Assembly: GCA_024401305.1 (NCBI GenBank)
Contig: JAKSLI010000009.1
Location: 1-64,000 of the forward strand
From: Bacteroidaceae bacterium
GTDB taxonomy: Bacteria > Bacteroidota > Bacteroidia > Bacteroidales > Bacteroidaceae
Length of the DNA: 64,000 nucleotides
Direction of reading: 5' to 3'
Position 1 is the first letter of the stretch. Every line of letters begins with the position of its first letter. Below, in pieces: positions 33,937-41,768 of the stretch. The position numbers and the translations under genes are program-made. The notes below the pieces were generated by a model. The model saw only the letters and a program-made list of their open reading frames with translations. It was not told where the DNA came from and did no database searches.

Positions 33937-35034
33937 ATGAAAAAGGATGTAATACAAATCATAAAAGATATAAAAATAGAAGAGAACAAATGGTCTTATA
34001 AACTATTTGTTCCGTCTAAAGACTTATTTAAGAAAAATGAATGTCGAGATTTCATTCGTCAATACATGAAATCCGCGGGCACCGTTTCAAATCTGCATGA
34101 GTTCACATGTGTTCTTGATAAAGATGACTTTGAAGGCATTGATGCGCTACGTTATCAGCACATTGTCTTTACCTATTTTCTGGGACTTGCTATATATGAC
34201 AAATGTACTTCCATACAGAAAGCCATTAACGATAAATTTTGTGATTCTGAAGAATACAAAAGCGCATTAAGATATCATCAAGAAGCAAGATTCCCTTACT
34301 TGTGGTTTCTTATTTGTCTCTTTCATGATTTGGGATACCAATACGAAAAGAAAACGATTAATTCTGATAAGGAATATGAAGAATATGAAAAGCTACATTC
34401 TCGTTTGATGCTTTCTGAACCACCTCATCAACTCTCTGAACTTAAAGGTGTACCAGAACACTATACTATAGATGATCTTATTAAGTCATATTATATCTAC
34501 AGAGCTAAAATAGGCAAGAAATATGATCATGGTATATGTGGTGGATTGCATTTATTCTATACTTTATGCAGTATTAGGCGTGACAAGAAAAAATCCGTTC
34601 AGCAAGAACCTGATGACATTTTGTGGAATGATGAACTGGAAAAGATTTTTGCATTGGCTTCTTCTATTGTCCTATGCCATAACATATACCTTCCCAAAGA
34701 GCAAGATTATGAAAAGTATTCTAATTATAATCTGAATAAACTAGTAGAATTGTCAAAACAAGTTAGAAGTGATATGTATAAGTATCCATATAAGATGGAA
34801 GACTATCCTGTCTTCTTCCTGTTCTGTTTGGTTGATTCTATAGAACCTATAAAGGTGGTGAAGGATGTGAATCTTCTACATAATATCTTTTGGGATATAC
34901 AAGAAGATTCTATTACCGTATCAACAAATCTTACATGTGGATGCAAAGACCGTATCTTGCAAAATGCGAGTAACTTAAAAGATTGGTTATGTAAAACAAA
35001 AACGGAAGACTGCTCCGTGACAATAAAGTTCTAA
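33937..35034 (+). CDS. HD-domain-like hypothetical protein
   Basis: 365 residues from the ATG at 33937; the TTG extension to 33886 is not convincing. HD phosphohydrolase-type metal ligands appear in order: RYQHIVFTYFLGL, LICLFHDLGYQYEKK (the HD pair), GICGGLHLFYTL, SIVLCHNIYLP, FLFCLVDSIEP. This H...HD...H...H...D pattern suggests a nucleotide or cyclic-nucleotide phosphohydrolase, but the family is not one I can name. AT-rich like DUF2971 upstream. The pairing of both with a kinase operon suggests an accessory effector module. Confidence 0.55.
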   Translation: MKKDVIQIIKDIKIEENKWSYKLFVPSKDLFKKNECRDFIRQYMKSAGTVSNLHEFTCVLDKDDFEGIDALRYQHIVFTYFLGLAIYDKCTSIQKAINDKFCDSEEYKSALRYHQEARFPYLWFLICLFHDLGYQYEKKTINSDKEYEEYEKLHSRLMLSEPPHQLSELKGVPEHYTIDDLIKSYYIYRAKIGKKYDHGICGGLHLFYTLCSIRRDKKKSVQQEPDDILWNDELEKIFALASSIVLCHNIYLPKEQDYEKYSNYNLNKLVELSKQVRSDMYKYPYKMEDYPVFFLFCLVDSIEPIKVVKDVNLLHNIFWDIQEDSITVSTNLTCGCKDRILQNASNLKDWLCKTKTEDCSVTIKF

Positions 35035-35058
35035 ATCAATTAAACGCGATATTCAACT

Positions 35059-36171
35059 ATGAAACAAATTCTAACAACCCTCCTCCTTCTCTTCTCCCTA
35101 ACCCTCTTTGCCCAAACGACGGTGGTGACGGGACCGAAGAAGAAACAGCAGACTACGGCTGTAGATGCCAACAAGCGTAAGGCAGAGGCTGAAGCTGCGG
35201 CAAAAAAGCGAGCAGCAGAAGAAACAGCAGCGGCAAAGAAAAAGGCGGAACAAGCCGCAGCAAGTAAAAAGGCCGAGCAAACCCGACAGGAGAAACTGCG
35301 CAAGGATCGTGAAGAGCAAGCTCGTCAAGAGCAGTTGCGTCGTGAACAAGCTCAACGTGAAGAACAGACTCGCCAAGAACAGGCTCGTCAAGAACAGTTA
35401 CGGAGAGAACAAGCAGAACGTGAAAGAATTGAACAAGAAAAGCGTAATGCTTTGCGTTGGGATGAATCTCAGAAAGCATTGTGTTTTAATGGCATGACCT
35501 ATAAGATGGTTTATGTTCAAGGTGGAACTTTTAAGATGGGGGCAACCTCAGAACAAGGCAAGGATGTGTGGAAAGACGAAAAGCCTACCCATGCGGTTAC
35601 GGTCAATAGTTATTATATAGGGCAGACAGAGGTTACTCAGGCTTTATGGCAAGCTGTAATGGGAACTAACCCAAGTGTATTAAATGGAACTACTCTTCCT
35701 GTAGAGAATGTTTCTTGGAACGATTGTCAGACCTTTATTGAGAAACTCAATTCTATGACTGGCCGCACATTCCGTCTGCCTACAGAAGCAGAATGGGAAT
35801 TCGCTTCTCGTGGCGGCAACAATAGCCGTGGCTATAAGTACAGCGGTAGCAACTATATTGATAATGTGGCTTGGTACACTAACAATTCCAATAGCAAGAC
35901 TCATGCAGTAGCCACTAAGCAAGCTAATGAACTTGGCATATACGATATGAGTGGAAATGTAAGTGAATGGAGCTCAGACTGGTATGATAGTAACTACTAT
36001 AAGAACAGCGACAGCAACAATCCGCGCGGTGCTTATACTGGTTCTAACCGAGTGTATCGTGGCGGTGACTGGCTCAGCAGCGCGGGGGCCTGTCGCGTGT
36101 CGATCCGTTACTACGTCACGCCTGATTACCGTAACCGCTACCTTGGACTCCGCCTCGTTCTCGTACCATAA
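35059..36171 (+). CDS. FGE/SUMF1-like (C-type lectin fold) secreted protein with charged coiled coil
   Basis: 370 residues. MKQILTTLLLLFSLTLFAQ is a signal peptide. Residues about 30-130 are an extreme charged coiled coil (KKRAAEETAAAKKKAEQAA, RREQAQREEQTRQEQ). From about 140 is a formylglycine-generating-enzyme domain: MVYVQGGTFKMGATSEQGKD, YYIGQTEVTQALWQAVMG, LPVENVSWNDCQTFIEKLN, FRLPTEAEWEFASRGG, YDMSGNVSEWSSDWYD, ending RGGDWLSSAGACRVS and LGLRLVLVP. The catalytic Cys pair of true FGE is not evident, so binding rather than sulfatase activation is likely. The last 110 bases are GC-rich and look like a diversity-generating-retroelement variable region, but no reverse transcriptase is present. 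Confidence 0.8.
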   Translation: MKQILTTLLLLFSLTLFAQTTVVTGPKKKQQTTAVDANKRKAEAEAAAKKRAAEETAAAKKKAEQAAASKKAEQTRQEKLRKDREEQARQEQLRREQAQREEQTRQEQARQEQLRREQAERERIEQEKRNALRWDESQKALCFNGMTYKMVYVQGGTFKMGATSEQGKDVWKDEKPTHAVTVNSYYIGQTEVTQALWQAVMGTNPSVLNGTTLPVENVSWNDCQTFIEKLNSMTGRTFRLPTEAEWEFASRGGNNSRGYKYSGSNYIDNVAWYTNNSNSKTHAVATKQANELGIYDMSGNVSEWSSDWYDSNYYKNSDSNNPRGAYTGSNRVYRGGDWLSSAGACRVSIRYYVTPDYRNRYLGLRLVLVP

Positions 36172-36282
36172 GTCAAGACATAGCAGGGATGGTTCTGATA
36201 TCTGCTAGCAAGGATTGGTCAGATAGCTGGGACGGTTCTGCTATCCGCTAACGTGGATTTGTTGAAGCAATGGAATCTCTAT

Positions 36283-36382
36283 GGAATCTCTGGGACGGTT
36301 CAACGATACACAATGATGTAACATATGATAATATCCCATATAGAACAAATGCCTGCGCAATAATGATGCGCAGGCATTTGTT
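36283..36382 (+). repeat. Terminator-bearing repeat (family T), copy 1
   Basis: Starts GGAATCTCTGGGACGGTTC, contains GATACACAATGATGTAACAT and ends with a stem AAATGCCTGCGCA...TGCGCAGGCATTT plus T-rich bases. Copies are at 37109-37207 and 38363-38447. It follows the FGE-like gene and may stop its transcription. The rest of 36172-36537 holds only a pair of GGTTCTGATATC/GGTTCTGCTATC-type direct repeats (36186-36252). Confidence 0.7.
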
Positions 36383-36513
36383 ATAGTTTTGGGGAAGGGT
36401 AAGTTGGGGGGATAGATAATTGAAATTGTATACTCTGGCGTTGGAAATAGCGTAGAAATCAATCAAAAAATAGATTTTGTATTCATTTTTCTTTTTGTAT
36501 TCATTTTTTTTCT

Positions 36514-36521
36514 TACTTTTG
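36514..36521 (+). promoter_or_regulatory. -7 box of the DUF4160/DUF2442 pair
   Basis: TACTTTTG 17 bases before the start codon; a TTTTTG at 36492-36497 is a possible though closely spaced -33 box. Confidence 0.5.
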
Positions 36522-36537
36522 CAAGCAAATACAAGCT

Positions 36538-36789
36538 ATGAGTCCAGTATTTAGACGTGAAGAAGGATTTGTTTTTAAGATTCATTCGAATGAAGAAGAA
36601 AGAAAACATATCCATGTAATTAAAGCTGAGAATGAAGCCAAAATATGGTTGGAGCCTCAGGTTGAAGTTGCTTGGAATGACAAATTCCAAAGTTCAGAAT
36701 TAAAAAAGATAATTCAAATAATAAAGACACATGCAGATCAGTTCAGATTACAATACTCGCTCCACATTGGCAAGCGTATTAATGATTAA
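36538..36789 (+). CDS. DUF4160 domain-containing protein
   Basis: 83 residues. FRREEGFVFKIHSNEEERKH followed by IHVIKAENEAKIWLEP is the DUF4160 pattern: a small beta-alpha protein with a conserved HIHV-type core. The next gene (DUF2442) overlaps it. DUF4160/DUF2442 pairs are widespread and have been proposed to be toxin-antitoxin-like; the function is unproven. Confidence 0.85.
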   Translation: MSPVFRREEGFVFKIHSNEEERKHIHVIKAENEAKIWLEPQVEVAWNDKFQSSELKKIIQIIKTHADQFRLQYSLHIGKRIND

Positions 36790-37030
36790 CAATCAGGGGC
36801 TGATGTTATCAGTCTTGGGTAATGATTATTTCGTTTCTTATAATCGTCTCCCATGGCTGAAGGATGCCCGAATTTCAGATGTTTTAAATGTTAGGATGTC
36901 TGGGAAGAGCGCTATTGAGTGGCCTACTCTGGATATTGATCTTGAGGTAGAAAGTTTAAAGCATCCAGAACGCTATCCTCTTGTTATGAAGCGTAATGAG
37001 ACGGATGTTCTTTTTGAGAATAACCAATAG
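36731..37030 (+). CDS. DUF2442 domain-containing protein
   Basis: 99 residues, or 82 if the start is the ATG at 36782. LMLSVLGNDYFVSYNRLPWL and AIEWPTLDIDLEVESL are DUF2442 hallmarks. It overlaps DUF4160 by 59 bases from the longer start, which suggests translational coupling. Probable partner of the DUF4160 protein in a small two-gene module. Confidence 0.82.
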   Translation: MQISSDYNTRSTLASVLMINNQGLMLSVLGNDYFVSYNRLPWLKDARISDVLNVRMSGKSAIEWPTLDIDLEVESLKHPERYPLVMKRNETDVLFENNQ

Positions 37031-37108
37031 GGGAATGAGTAACAAGAATCACAGAGACAGGTACCGTGATCCCCTAGAGGCTCACTGCTTCTATTCCGTT
37101 AGGAATCT

Positions 37109-37207
37109 GGAATCTCTGGGACGGTTCTGCGATACACAATGATGTAACATAGATAATATCCAATATAGAAAGAATGCCTGCTCAATAATGATGCGCAGGC
37201 ATTTGTT
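37109..37207 (+). repeat. Terminator-bearing repeat (family T), copy 2
   Basis: Same GGAATCTCTGGGACGGTTC start, GATACACAATGATGTAACAT core and ATGCCTG...CAGGCAT stem as copy 1, 78 bases after DUF2442. Nothing else is seen in 37031-37382 except the promoter of the next gene (TAATTTTG, 37350-37357). Confidence 0.7.
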
Positions 37208-37382
37208 TTGTCTGATTTCGTATAGAATGAATGTCTTCTATTAAGTGTACCTTAATCCTAACAAGGGTTTCAATGGAAAGAAACGATGTCCTCAATGCGA
37301 AAAAACGGTAAAAAAAGAGATTTTATTTTCGCATATTCGGAAAATGTTGTAATTTTGCAGTAAATTCCGATTTGTTGAAATT

Positions 37383-38354
37383 ATGAATGTATCATTCTTG
37401 CTAAATAAATATTTCCCTGACAAGGACAATGTTTCGATAGATGTGTTTGATGCCCACACATTGAATAATGTCTATCAGCAGGTTCTGCAGACGCTTACAT
37501 CTCATTTTGAAATAGAGGTAAGCGTGTTGCAATCATTGAGCTACTGCTTCTATGAGATATTGGATAATGTGCATATCCATTCTGGTCGACCGTTGGGAAC
37601 CGCAATGACTCACTTCGATGCTTCCAAAAATGTACTCCGCGTGCTTGTAGCTGATGATGGCATGGGCATTCACGCTTCTTTGGCAGAGAATGAGAAGTAC
37701 CATGACATCTCAGAAGCAGAGGCTGTGCGCATTTGTGTAGAGGACTCTGTAACTGATGGTAAGGGAATGGGCTTTGGGCTGTATGCCACTTCACGGCTGA
37801 TGAAGAATATAGGACTTCAGTTTATCCTTCATTCGGGATGCCATAAACTTGTTTATCAAGATGACAAGACAGAGATTATTGAGAATGGCTTCTGGCAGGG
37901 AACGATTGTCTATATGGAGATAACAACTTCAAGGGAGATTGATGCAAACGAGGTCGTTGACCATCGCACAGATGCCGCAGACCAGTACAATGAGGCTTTT
38001 GTGGAAACTAATGAACTAGACGTTCTCTGGAAAGACCAAAAGGCAGATGAGAATTTCCCATTCGTTCAGTATGGAACAGATTTTGGCACTCGTGAGATGG
38101 GTGCAAAGATTCGTGAGCAGTTACTTCCAATGATAAAAATGAACGGACGTATAATGCTTGATTTCTCTGGCGTTAATGTCGTGTCAAATTCATTTGCTGA
38201 CGAATGTATAGCGAAGCTACTGATGGAGATTCCACTTGAACAGCTAAAACGTCACACCACTTTTCATGGTCTCTCTTCAATGGCTGAACGCAGCATACTT
38301 GTTGCTTTACAAAGACGATACAAGGTATTGCAAAAACAACTGGATAACAAATAA
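37383..38354 (+). CDS. HATPase-type ATP-binding protein with C-terminal STAS-like DUF4325 domain
   Basis: 323 residues. The N-terminal two thirds form a GHKL ATPase: LSYCFYEILDNVHIHSG (N box), VLVADDGMGIHASL (G1) and GKGMGFGLYATSRLM (G2). The C-terminus is a STAS-like/DUF4325 domain (QYGTDFGTREMGAKIREQLL, GRIMLDFSGVNVVSNSFADEC). This joins an anti-sigma-kinase-like ATPase and an antagonist-like fold in one chain, as in self-contained partner-switching proteins. No dimerisation/phosphoacceptor domain is present, so it is not a classical sensor kinase. Transcribed alone from a TAATTTTG promoter and closed by repeat T. Confidence 0.78.
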   Translation: MNVSFLLNKYFPDKDNVSIDVFDAHTLNNVYQQVLQTLTSHFEIEVSVLQSLSYCFYEILDNVHIHSGRPLGTAMTHFDASKNVLRVLVADDGMGIHASLAENEKYHDISEAEAVRICVEDSVTDGKGMGFGLYATSRLMKNIGLQFILHSGCHKLVYQDDKTEIIENGFWQGTIVYMEITTSREIDANEVVDHRTDAADQYNEAFVETNELDVLWKDQKADENFPFVQYGTDFGTREMGAKIREQLLPMIKMNGRIMLDFSGVNVVSNSFADECIAKLLMEIPLEQLKRHTTFHGLSSMAERSILVALQRRYKVLQKQLDNK

Positions 38355-38362
38355 CAAGGAAG

Positions 38363-38447
38363 ATTCTGCGATACACAATGATGTAACATAAGGTTATGTC
38401 CCATATATAACAAATGCCTGCGCATCACTATTGCGCAGGCATTTGTT
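38363..38447 (+). repeat. Terminator-bearing repeat (family T), copy 3
   Basis: GATTCTGCGATACACAATGA and TGTAACAT core with an AAATGCCTGCGCA...TGCGCAGGCATTT stem and T run, starting 9 bases after the ATPase/STAS gene. It lacks the 5' GGAATCTCTGGG part of copies 1 and 2. Confidence 0.7.
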
Positions 38448-38474
38448 TTTGATAAAACTTTTTCTGCCATTTTG

Positions 38475-38505
38475 TTTGGAGATATAGAAAAAAAGTGTAA
38501 TTTTG
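38475..38505 (+). promoter_or_regulatory. Promoter of the GH28 gene
   Basis: TTTG (38475-38478), 19-base spacer, TAATTTTG (38498-38505), 41 bases before the start. Confidence 0.7.
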
Positions 38506-38545
38506 CATTATGGAATTATTATAATACGATTTGTATAATAAACAC

Positions 38546-39952
38546 ATGAAAAGGCATTTTATAATACTCTCCATGCTGCTGTCTGCGCTATGTGCCATGG
38601 CTTACGACGGCGACATTCAGGTGCGACACGATTCTATCCTGTCAGTCATCAGCGGTGCTCCATCGCAGTCGGCGTCTGCCGTTTCGCAACAACGCAAGTC
38701 CATCACCGCTTTCGGAGCAAAGGCTGGTGGTACTACCGACTGTCTGCCTGCCTTTCGCAAGGCAATGAAGCTGGCGGCGAAGACGAAGAACGGTCTGCAC
38801 ATCATCGTGCCAAAGGGCGAATGGTTCGTGAAAGGTCCCATTCACCTCGTCAGCAATGTGACGCTGGAACTACAGGAGGGTGCCACGCTGAAGTTCTCTG
38901 CACAGCCGGAGGACTATCTGCCAGCTGTGCGCACATCGTGGGAAGGCACTTTCTGCCAGAACTACTCTCCGTTCATCTATGGCTATGGTCTCACGAATGT
39001 TGCCATAATAGGAAAGGGTAGCATTGACGGCAACTGCATGGAAACATTCCCGCAATGGAAGAAGGAACAGAAAGAAGACCAGATGAGGTCGCGCCAGTAT
39101 AACCATGAGGGGAAGTCTATTGAAGATCGCAACTTCGGCAAGGACAGCAAGCTCCGTCCGCATCTGCTACAGCTATTCGACTGCAAGGACATCACGCTGG
39201 AGGGTGTCTTCATAACGAACAGTCCTTTCTGGTGCGTGCATCTCCTGCGCTGCGAGAATGTTGTTTGCCGTGGTCTTCGCTACGACGCAAAGCTTGTGAA
39301 CAATGATGGCATTGACCCTGAAATGACACGAAACCTGCTCATTGAGGACATCGACTTCAACAATGGCGACGACAATGTTGCCATAAAGGCTGGTCGTGAC
39401 AATGATGGCTGGCGCGAGGATGCTCGTCCGTCGGAGAACATCATCGTACGCAACTGCCGCTTCAAGGGACTTCACGGCATAGTCATTGGCAGCGAGATGT
39501 CGGCGGGAGTAAGGAATGTGTTCGTGGAAAACTGCACATACGCTGGCTATACAAAGCGTGGACTTTACATAAAGACAAACCCAAACCGTGGTGGTTTCGT
39601 GCGCGATATTTATTTCCAGGATGTGGAGTTCGGCGAGGTGGAGGACCTTTTCTACATCACATCGATGTATGCCGGTGAAGGAGCCGACGACAATCACTTC
39701 ACCGATGTTGAGGATATTCACGTAAAGAATGTCAGTTGCAAGAAGGCGAACAATGCGGCAATCGTGCTTCAGGGTACAACGGCAAAGCCTCTGCGCAACA
39801 TTTCCTTTGAGAATGTCAGCGTGGAGGAGTGCAAGATAGGATTCTCTTCCGTGAACACTCTGGACATAGTCCTTCGCAACTGCACGCTCGGAGGAAAGGT
39901 TGACTCCGCACCTTCGCAGGTGTCTGCAAAGGATAAGCTGTTTGAGAAATAG
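38546..39952 (+). CDS. Glycoside hydrolase family 28 (polygalacturonase-like), secreted
   Basis: 468 residues from the ATG at 38546; the TTG at 38531 would only add five residues before the signal peptide MKRHFIILSMLLSALCAMA. A right-handed beta-helix enzyme: ITAFGAKAGGTTDCLPAFRK at the start and GH28 catalytic motifs NNDGID (Asp254), GDDNVAIK (Asp275, Asp276), GLHGIVIGSE (His310) and RGLYIK. Such enzymes cleave galacturonan or related alpha-linked galactosiduronates by inversion. It acts outside the cytoplasm and points to pectin use. A PfkB kinase gene converges from downstream; no SusC/D pair is adjacent. Confidence 0.92.
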   Translation: MKRHFIILSMLLSALCAMAYDGDIQVRHDSILSVISGAPSQSASAVSQQRKSITAFGAKAGGTTDCLPAFRKAMKLAAKTKNGLHIIVPKGEWFVKGPIHLVSNVTLELQEGATLKFSAQPEDYLPAVRTSWEGTFCQNYSPFIYGYGLTNVAIIGKGSIDGNCMETFPQWKKEQKEDQMRSRQYNHEGKSIEDRNFGKDSKLRPHLLQLFDCKDITLEGVFITNSPFWCVHLLRCENVVCRGLRYDAKLVNNDGIDPEMTRNLLIEDIDFNNGDDNVAIKAGRDNDGWREDARPSENIIVRNCRFKGLHGIVIGSEMSAGVRNVFVENCTYAGYTKRGLYIKTNPNRGGFVRDIYFQDVEFGEVEDLFYITSMYAGEGADDNHFTDVEDIHVKNVSCKKANNAAIVLQGTTAKPLRNISFENVSVEECKIGFSSVNTLDIVLRNCTLGGKVDSAPSQVSAKDKLFEK

Positions 39953-39955
39953 GCT

Positions 39956-40924
39956 TTAAAGAGAACTGGTTTCCTTTTCCGCAGCAATGATTCCCTTTGT
40001 GCCGAGGTAGCTGGCATTGCGTGAGGCATACTCCTGAGCTTCCATCAAGCACTCTTTCACTATGTCAGCGGTAAGGTCGGCAAACTTGGTATAGCCTCTC
40101 TTGCCCAAAGCATTGATGAACGATGCCGTAGTCCAGTCGCCGCAGCCCTCAGTGTCAACGACATTCTCATTGACGACAGGAGGCAATGTCACCCAACCTG
40201 CTCCACGAAGGTTGAAGCGCACTCCCTTGGAACCAAGCGTCTGGATGACTAGCTTATCCTTCAGTTCATCGACAAAGCCCAAATCCTCCACTGCCTCATC
40301 GGAGAACTTCACGATATCGCTCTCCTTCATGCACTTGAGGTACTTTGGGAACTCCTTCATATACATACGCTGCACCTCGTAATATACCATCACTCCCTTG
40401 CTGCGCATCCATTTGCCTAGATCACGCCAAGCAGCCGTAGTGCTCTCAAAGAAATAGACATCAGGAAGGAAGTCGAGGCTAGCGATGAACTTCGGAAGGG
40501 TAGCATCCTTACCCATAACCGTAAAAGCTTTATCGCGAGGGAAACCGCTGCCAGGAGCATGACGCTTGGAGAATTTCCTTATAGGATTGCCATTATCATC
40601 AAGTGCATGAGTGACCTTCAGGAGGTTTGTGCCACCTTCTGGGGTATTGCTGACGAAACGGGTATTGCAGCCATAGCGCTGCATATCAGAGGTCATCTTC
40701 ATGCCTTCCTCGCTATCATCGAAGAGAGCGATAGGGTAGGAGTTCCAGCCGAACCAACCCAGGATGCACATTACATTGCCGGGGTTGGAACCGATCTCCT
40801 CAATGATGAGATTCTCCACGAACTTATTGCGCTTGCCCGGAACAATTCCCTCAGGGTACTCGCGCTTTACGATGGTGTCGAGGTTATAGGAACCTACACC
40901 CATGATGCTAAGTTTCTTTTCCAT
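39956..40924 (-). CDS. PfkB family carbohydrate kinase
   Basis: 322 residues, cytosolic. MEKKLSIMGVGSYNLDTIVK opens the Rossmann-like fold; IEEIGSNPGNVMCILGWFGW corresponds to PfkB signature 1, and VDTEGCGDWTTASFINAL to signature 2, with the catalytic Asp in GCGD. It phosphorylates a sugar or nucleoside; the substrate is not evident. It may use monomers released by carbohydrate breakdown (inference). A HAD-like fragment lies 9 bases upstream on the same strand, so an older kinase/phosphatase pair seems broken. Confidence 0.88.
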   Translation of the reverse strand: MEKKLSIMGVGSYNLDTIVKREYPEGIVPGKRNKFVENLIIEEIGSNPGNVMCILGWFGWNSYPIALFDDSEEGMKMTSDMQRYGCNTRFVSNTPEGGTNLLKVTHALDDNGNPIRKFSKRHAPGSGFPRDKAFTVMGKDATLPKFIASLDFLPDVYFFESTTAAWRDLGKWMRSKGVMVYYEVQRMYMKEFPKYLKCMKESDIVKFSDEAVEDLGFVDELKDKLVIQTLGSKGVRFNLRGAGWVTLPPVVNENVVDTEGCGDWTTASFINALGKRGYTKFADLTADIVKECLMEAQEYASRNASYLGTKGIIAAEKETSSL

Positions 40925-40933
40925 ATTCGTTTG

Positions 40934-41362
40934 CTACTTTGAGAGCAAAGGGATAATATCTTTTGGGTTTGGGTTTACGATGATGTCAATACCAGCACCT
41001 TCTGATGCTTCCTTGTCAATCACCTTTGTGCAGACGGATAGAACAGCATCGCTATCACAGCCAAGACGTTCGAGGCCCAATAGCATTGGTCTTGGATTAG
41101 GCTTCTTGATGAAGCTGAACATTCCGCTTCTGATGTCGCCACCACCTACGACACAATCTACAGCGATATGCGACTTCTTCAACCATTTGGTGTGATCCGC
41201 TTTACCCAATGTGGTGACGATACACACCTTAACATCGTGAGACTTCACATACTCAGCCAGTGCTGCAATGTCCTCTGAAGACTTGTCATCGAAATAGTCG
41301 GTATCGAAGATGAGGGCTTTGTAGGCTTTGTCTGTAGAATAGTTGTTGGCGCTCTCTATGGA
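40934..41362 (-). pseudogene. HAD-superfamily phosphatase fragment lacking a start codon
   Basis: The open frame reads ALIFDTDYFDDKSSEDIAAL (the HAD DxD nucleophile motif), VCIVTTLGKADHTKWLKK (motif II region) and VLSVCTKVIDKEASEGAGID (a degenerate motif IV), about 143 codons. There is no ATG, GTG or TTG before the DxD motif: the frame is bounded by the stop codon (41363-41365) of the pentarepeat gene. The first GTG (41248) would exclude the catalytic Asp. It is therefore probably a truncated gene, though a rare start codon cannot be excluded. Confidence 0.6.
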
Positions 41363-41638
41363 TTAATAGTAAAGGCAAAGAGGCATTGCTCCCCAATCAT
41401 CGGAACGACCGAGGTATCTGCCCATAGCGTCATAGTGTGAATTGCCATCTGTGCGACCGAGGTAACGACCCATAGCGTCATAGTGTGAATTGCCATCCGT
41501 ACGACCGAGGTATCTGCCCATAGCGTCATAGTGCGAATTACCATCCGTGCGACCGAGGTATCTGCCCATAGCATCGTAGTGCGAATTACCATCTGTACGG
41601 CCTACGAAACGGCCCATAGAATCATAAAAGTTTCCCAT
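41363..41638 (-). CDS. Five-fold repeat protein (YD..GR..GRTDGNSH units)
   Basis: 91 residues made of about five 16-residue units (YDAMGRYLGRTDGNSH), ending WGAMPLCLYY. The 48-bp DNA units are almost identical, so the array can easily expand or shrink. Similar Bacteroidota proteins with five short beta repeats (five-fold beta-flower type) end in a hydrophobic aromatic tail, as here. Function unknown. It follows the NADAR gene by 131 bases on the same strand and might belong to the ADP-ribosylation island or only lie next to it. Confidence 0.6.
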   Translation of the reverse strand: MGNFYDSMGRFVGRTDGNSHYDAMGRYLGRTDGNSHYDAMGRYLGRTDGNSHYDAMGRYLGRTDGNSHYDAMGRYLGRSDDWGAMPLCLYY

Positions 41639-41768
41639 CTTTGTAAGTCTTCTGCTTTTAGTTAATTAATGTAATTTCGCTTATATTATACAACATCAGT
41701 TGACTTTTTCCAAACCTGCTTGCAGATTATTGACTTTTTATTACGAAGTTTATGCAGAAGAATTGTCG

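Noticed and set aside
35059..36171. True sulfatase-activating enzyme
   Set aside because: The catalytic Cys residues of FGE are not evident and no sulfatase gene is nearby.
37383..38354. Two-component sensor kinase
   Set aside because: ATPase motifs are present but there is no HisKA/phosphoacceptor domain or membrane segment, and the C-terminus is STAS-like.
41407..41620. CRISPR-like array of 48-bp repeats
   Set aside because: There are no unique spacers; the units are contiguous codons of a repeat protein.
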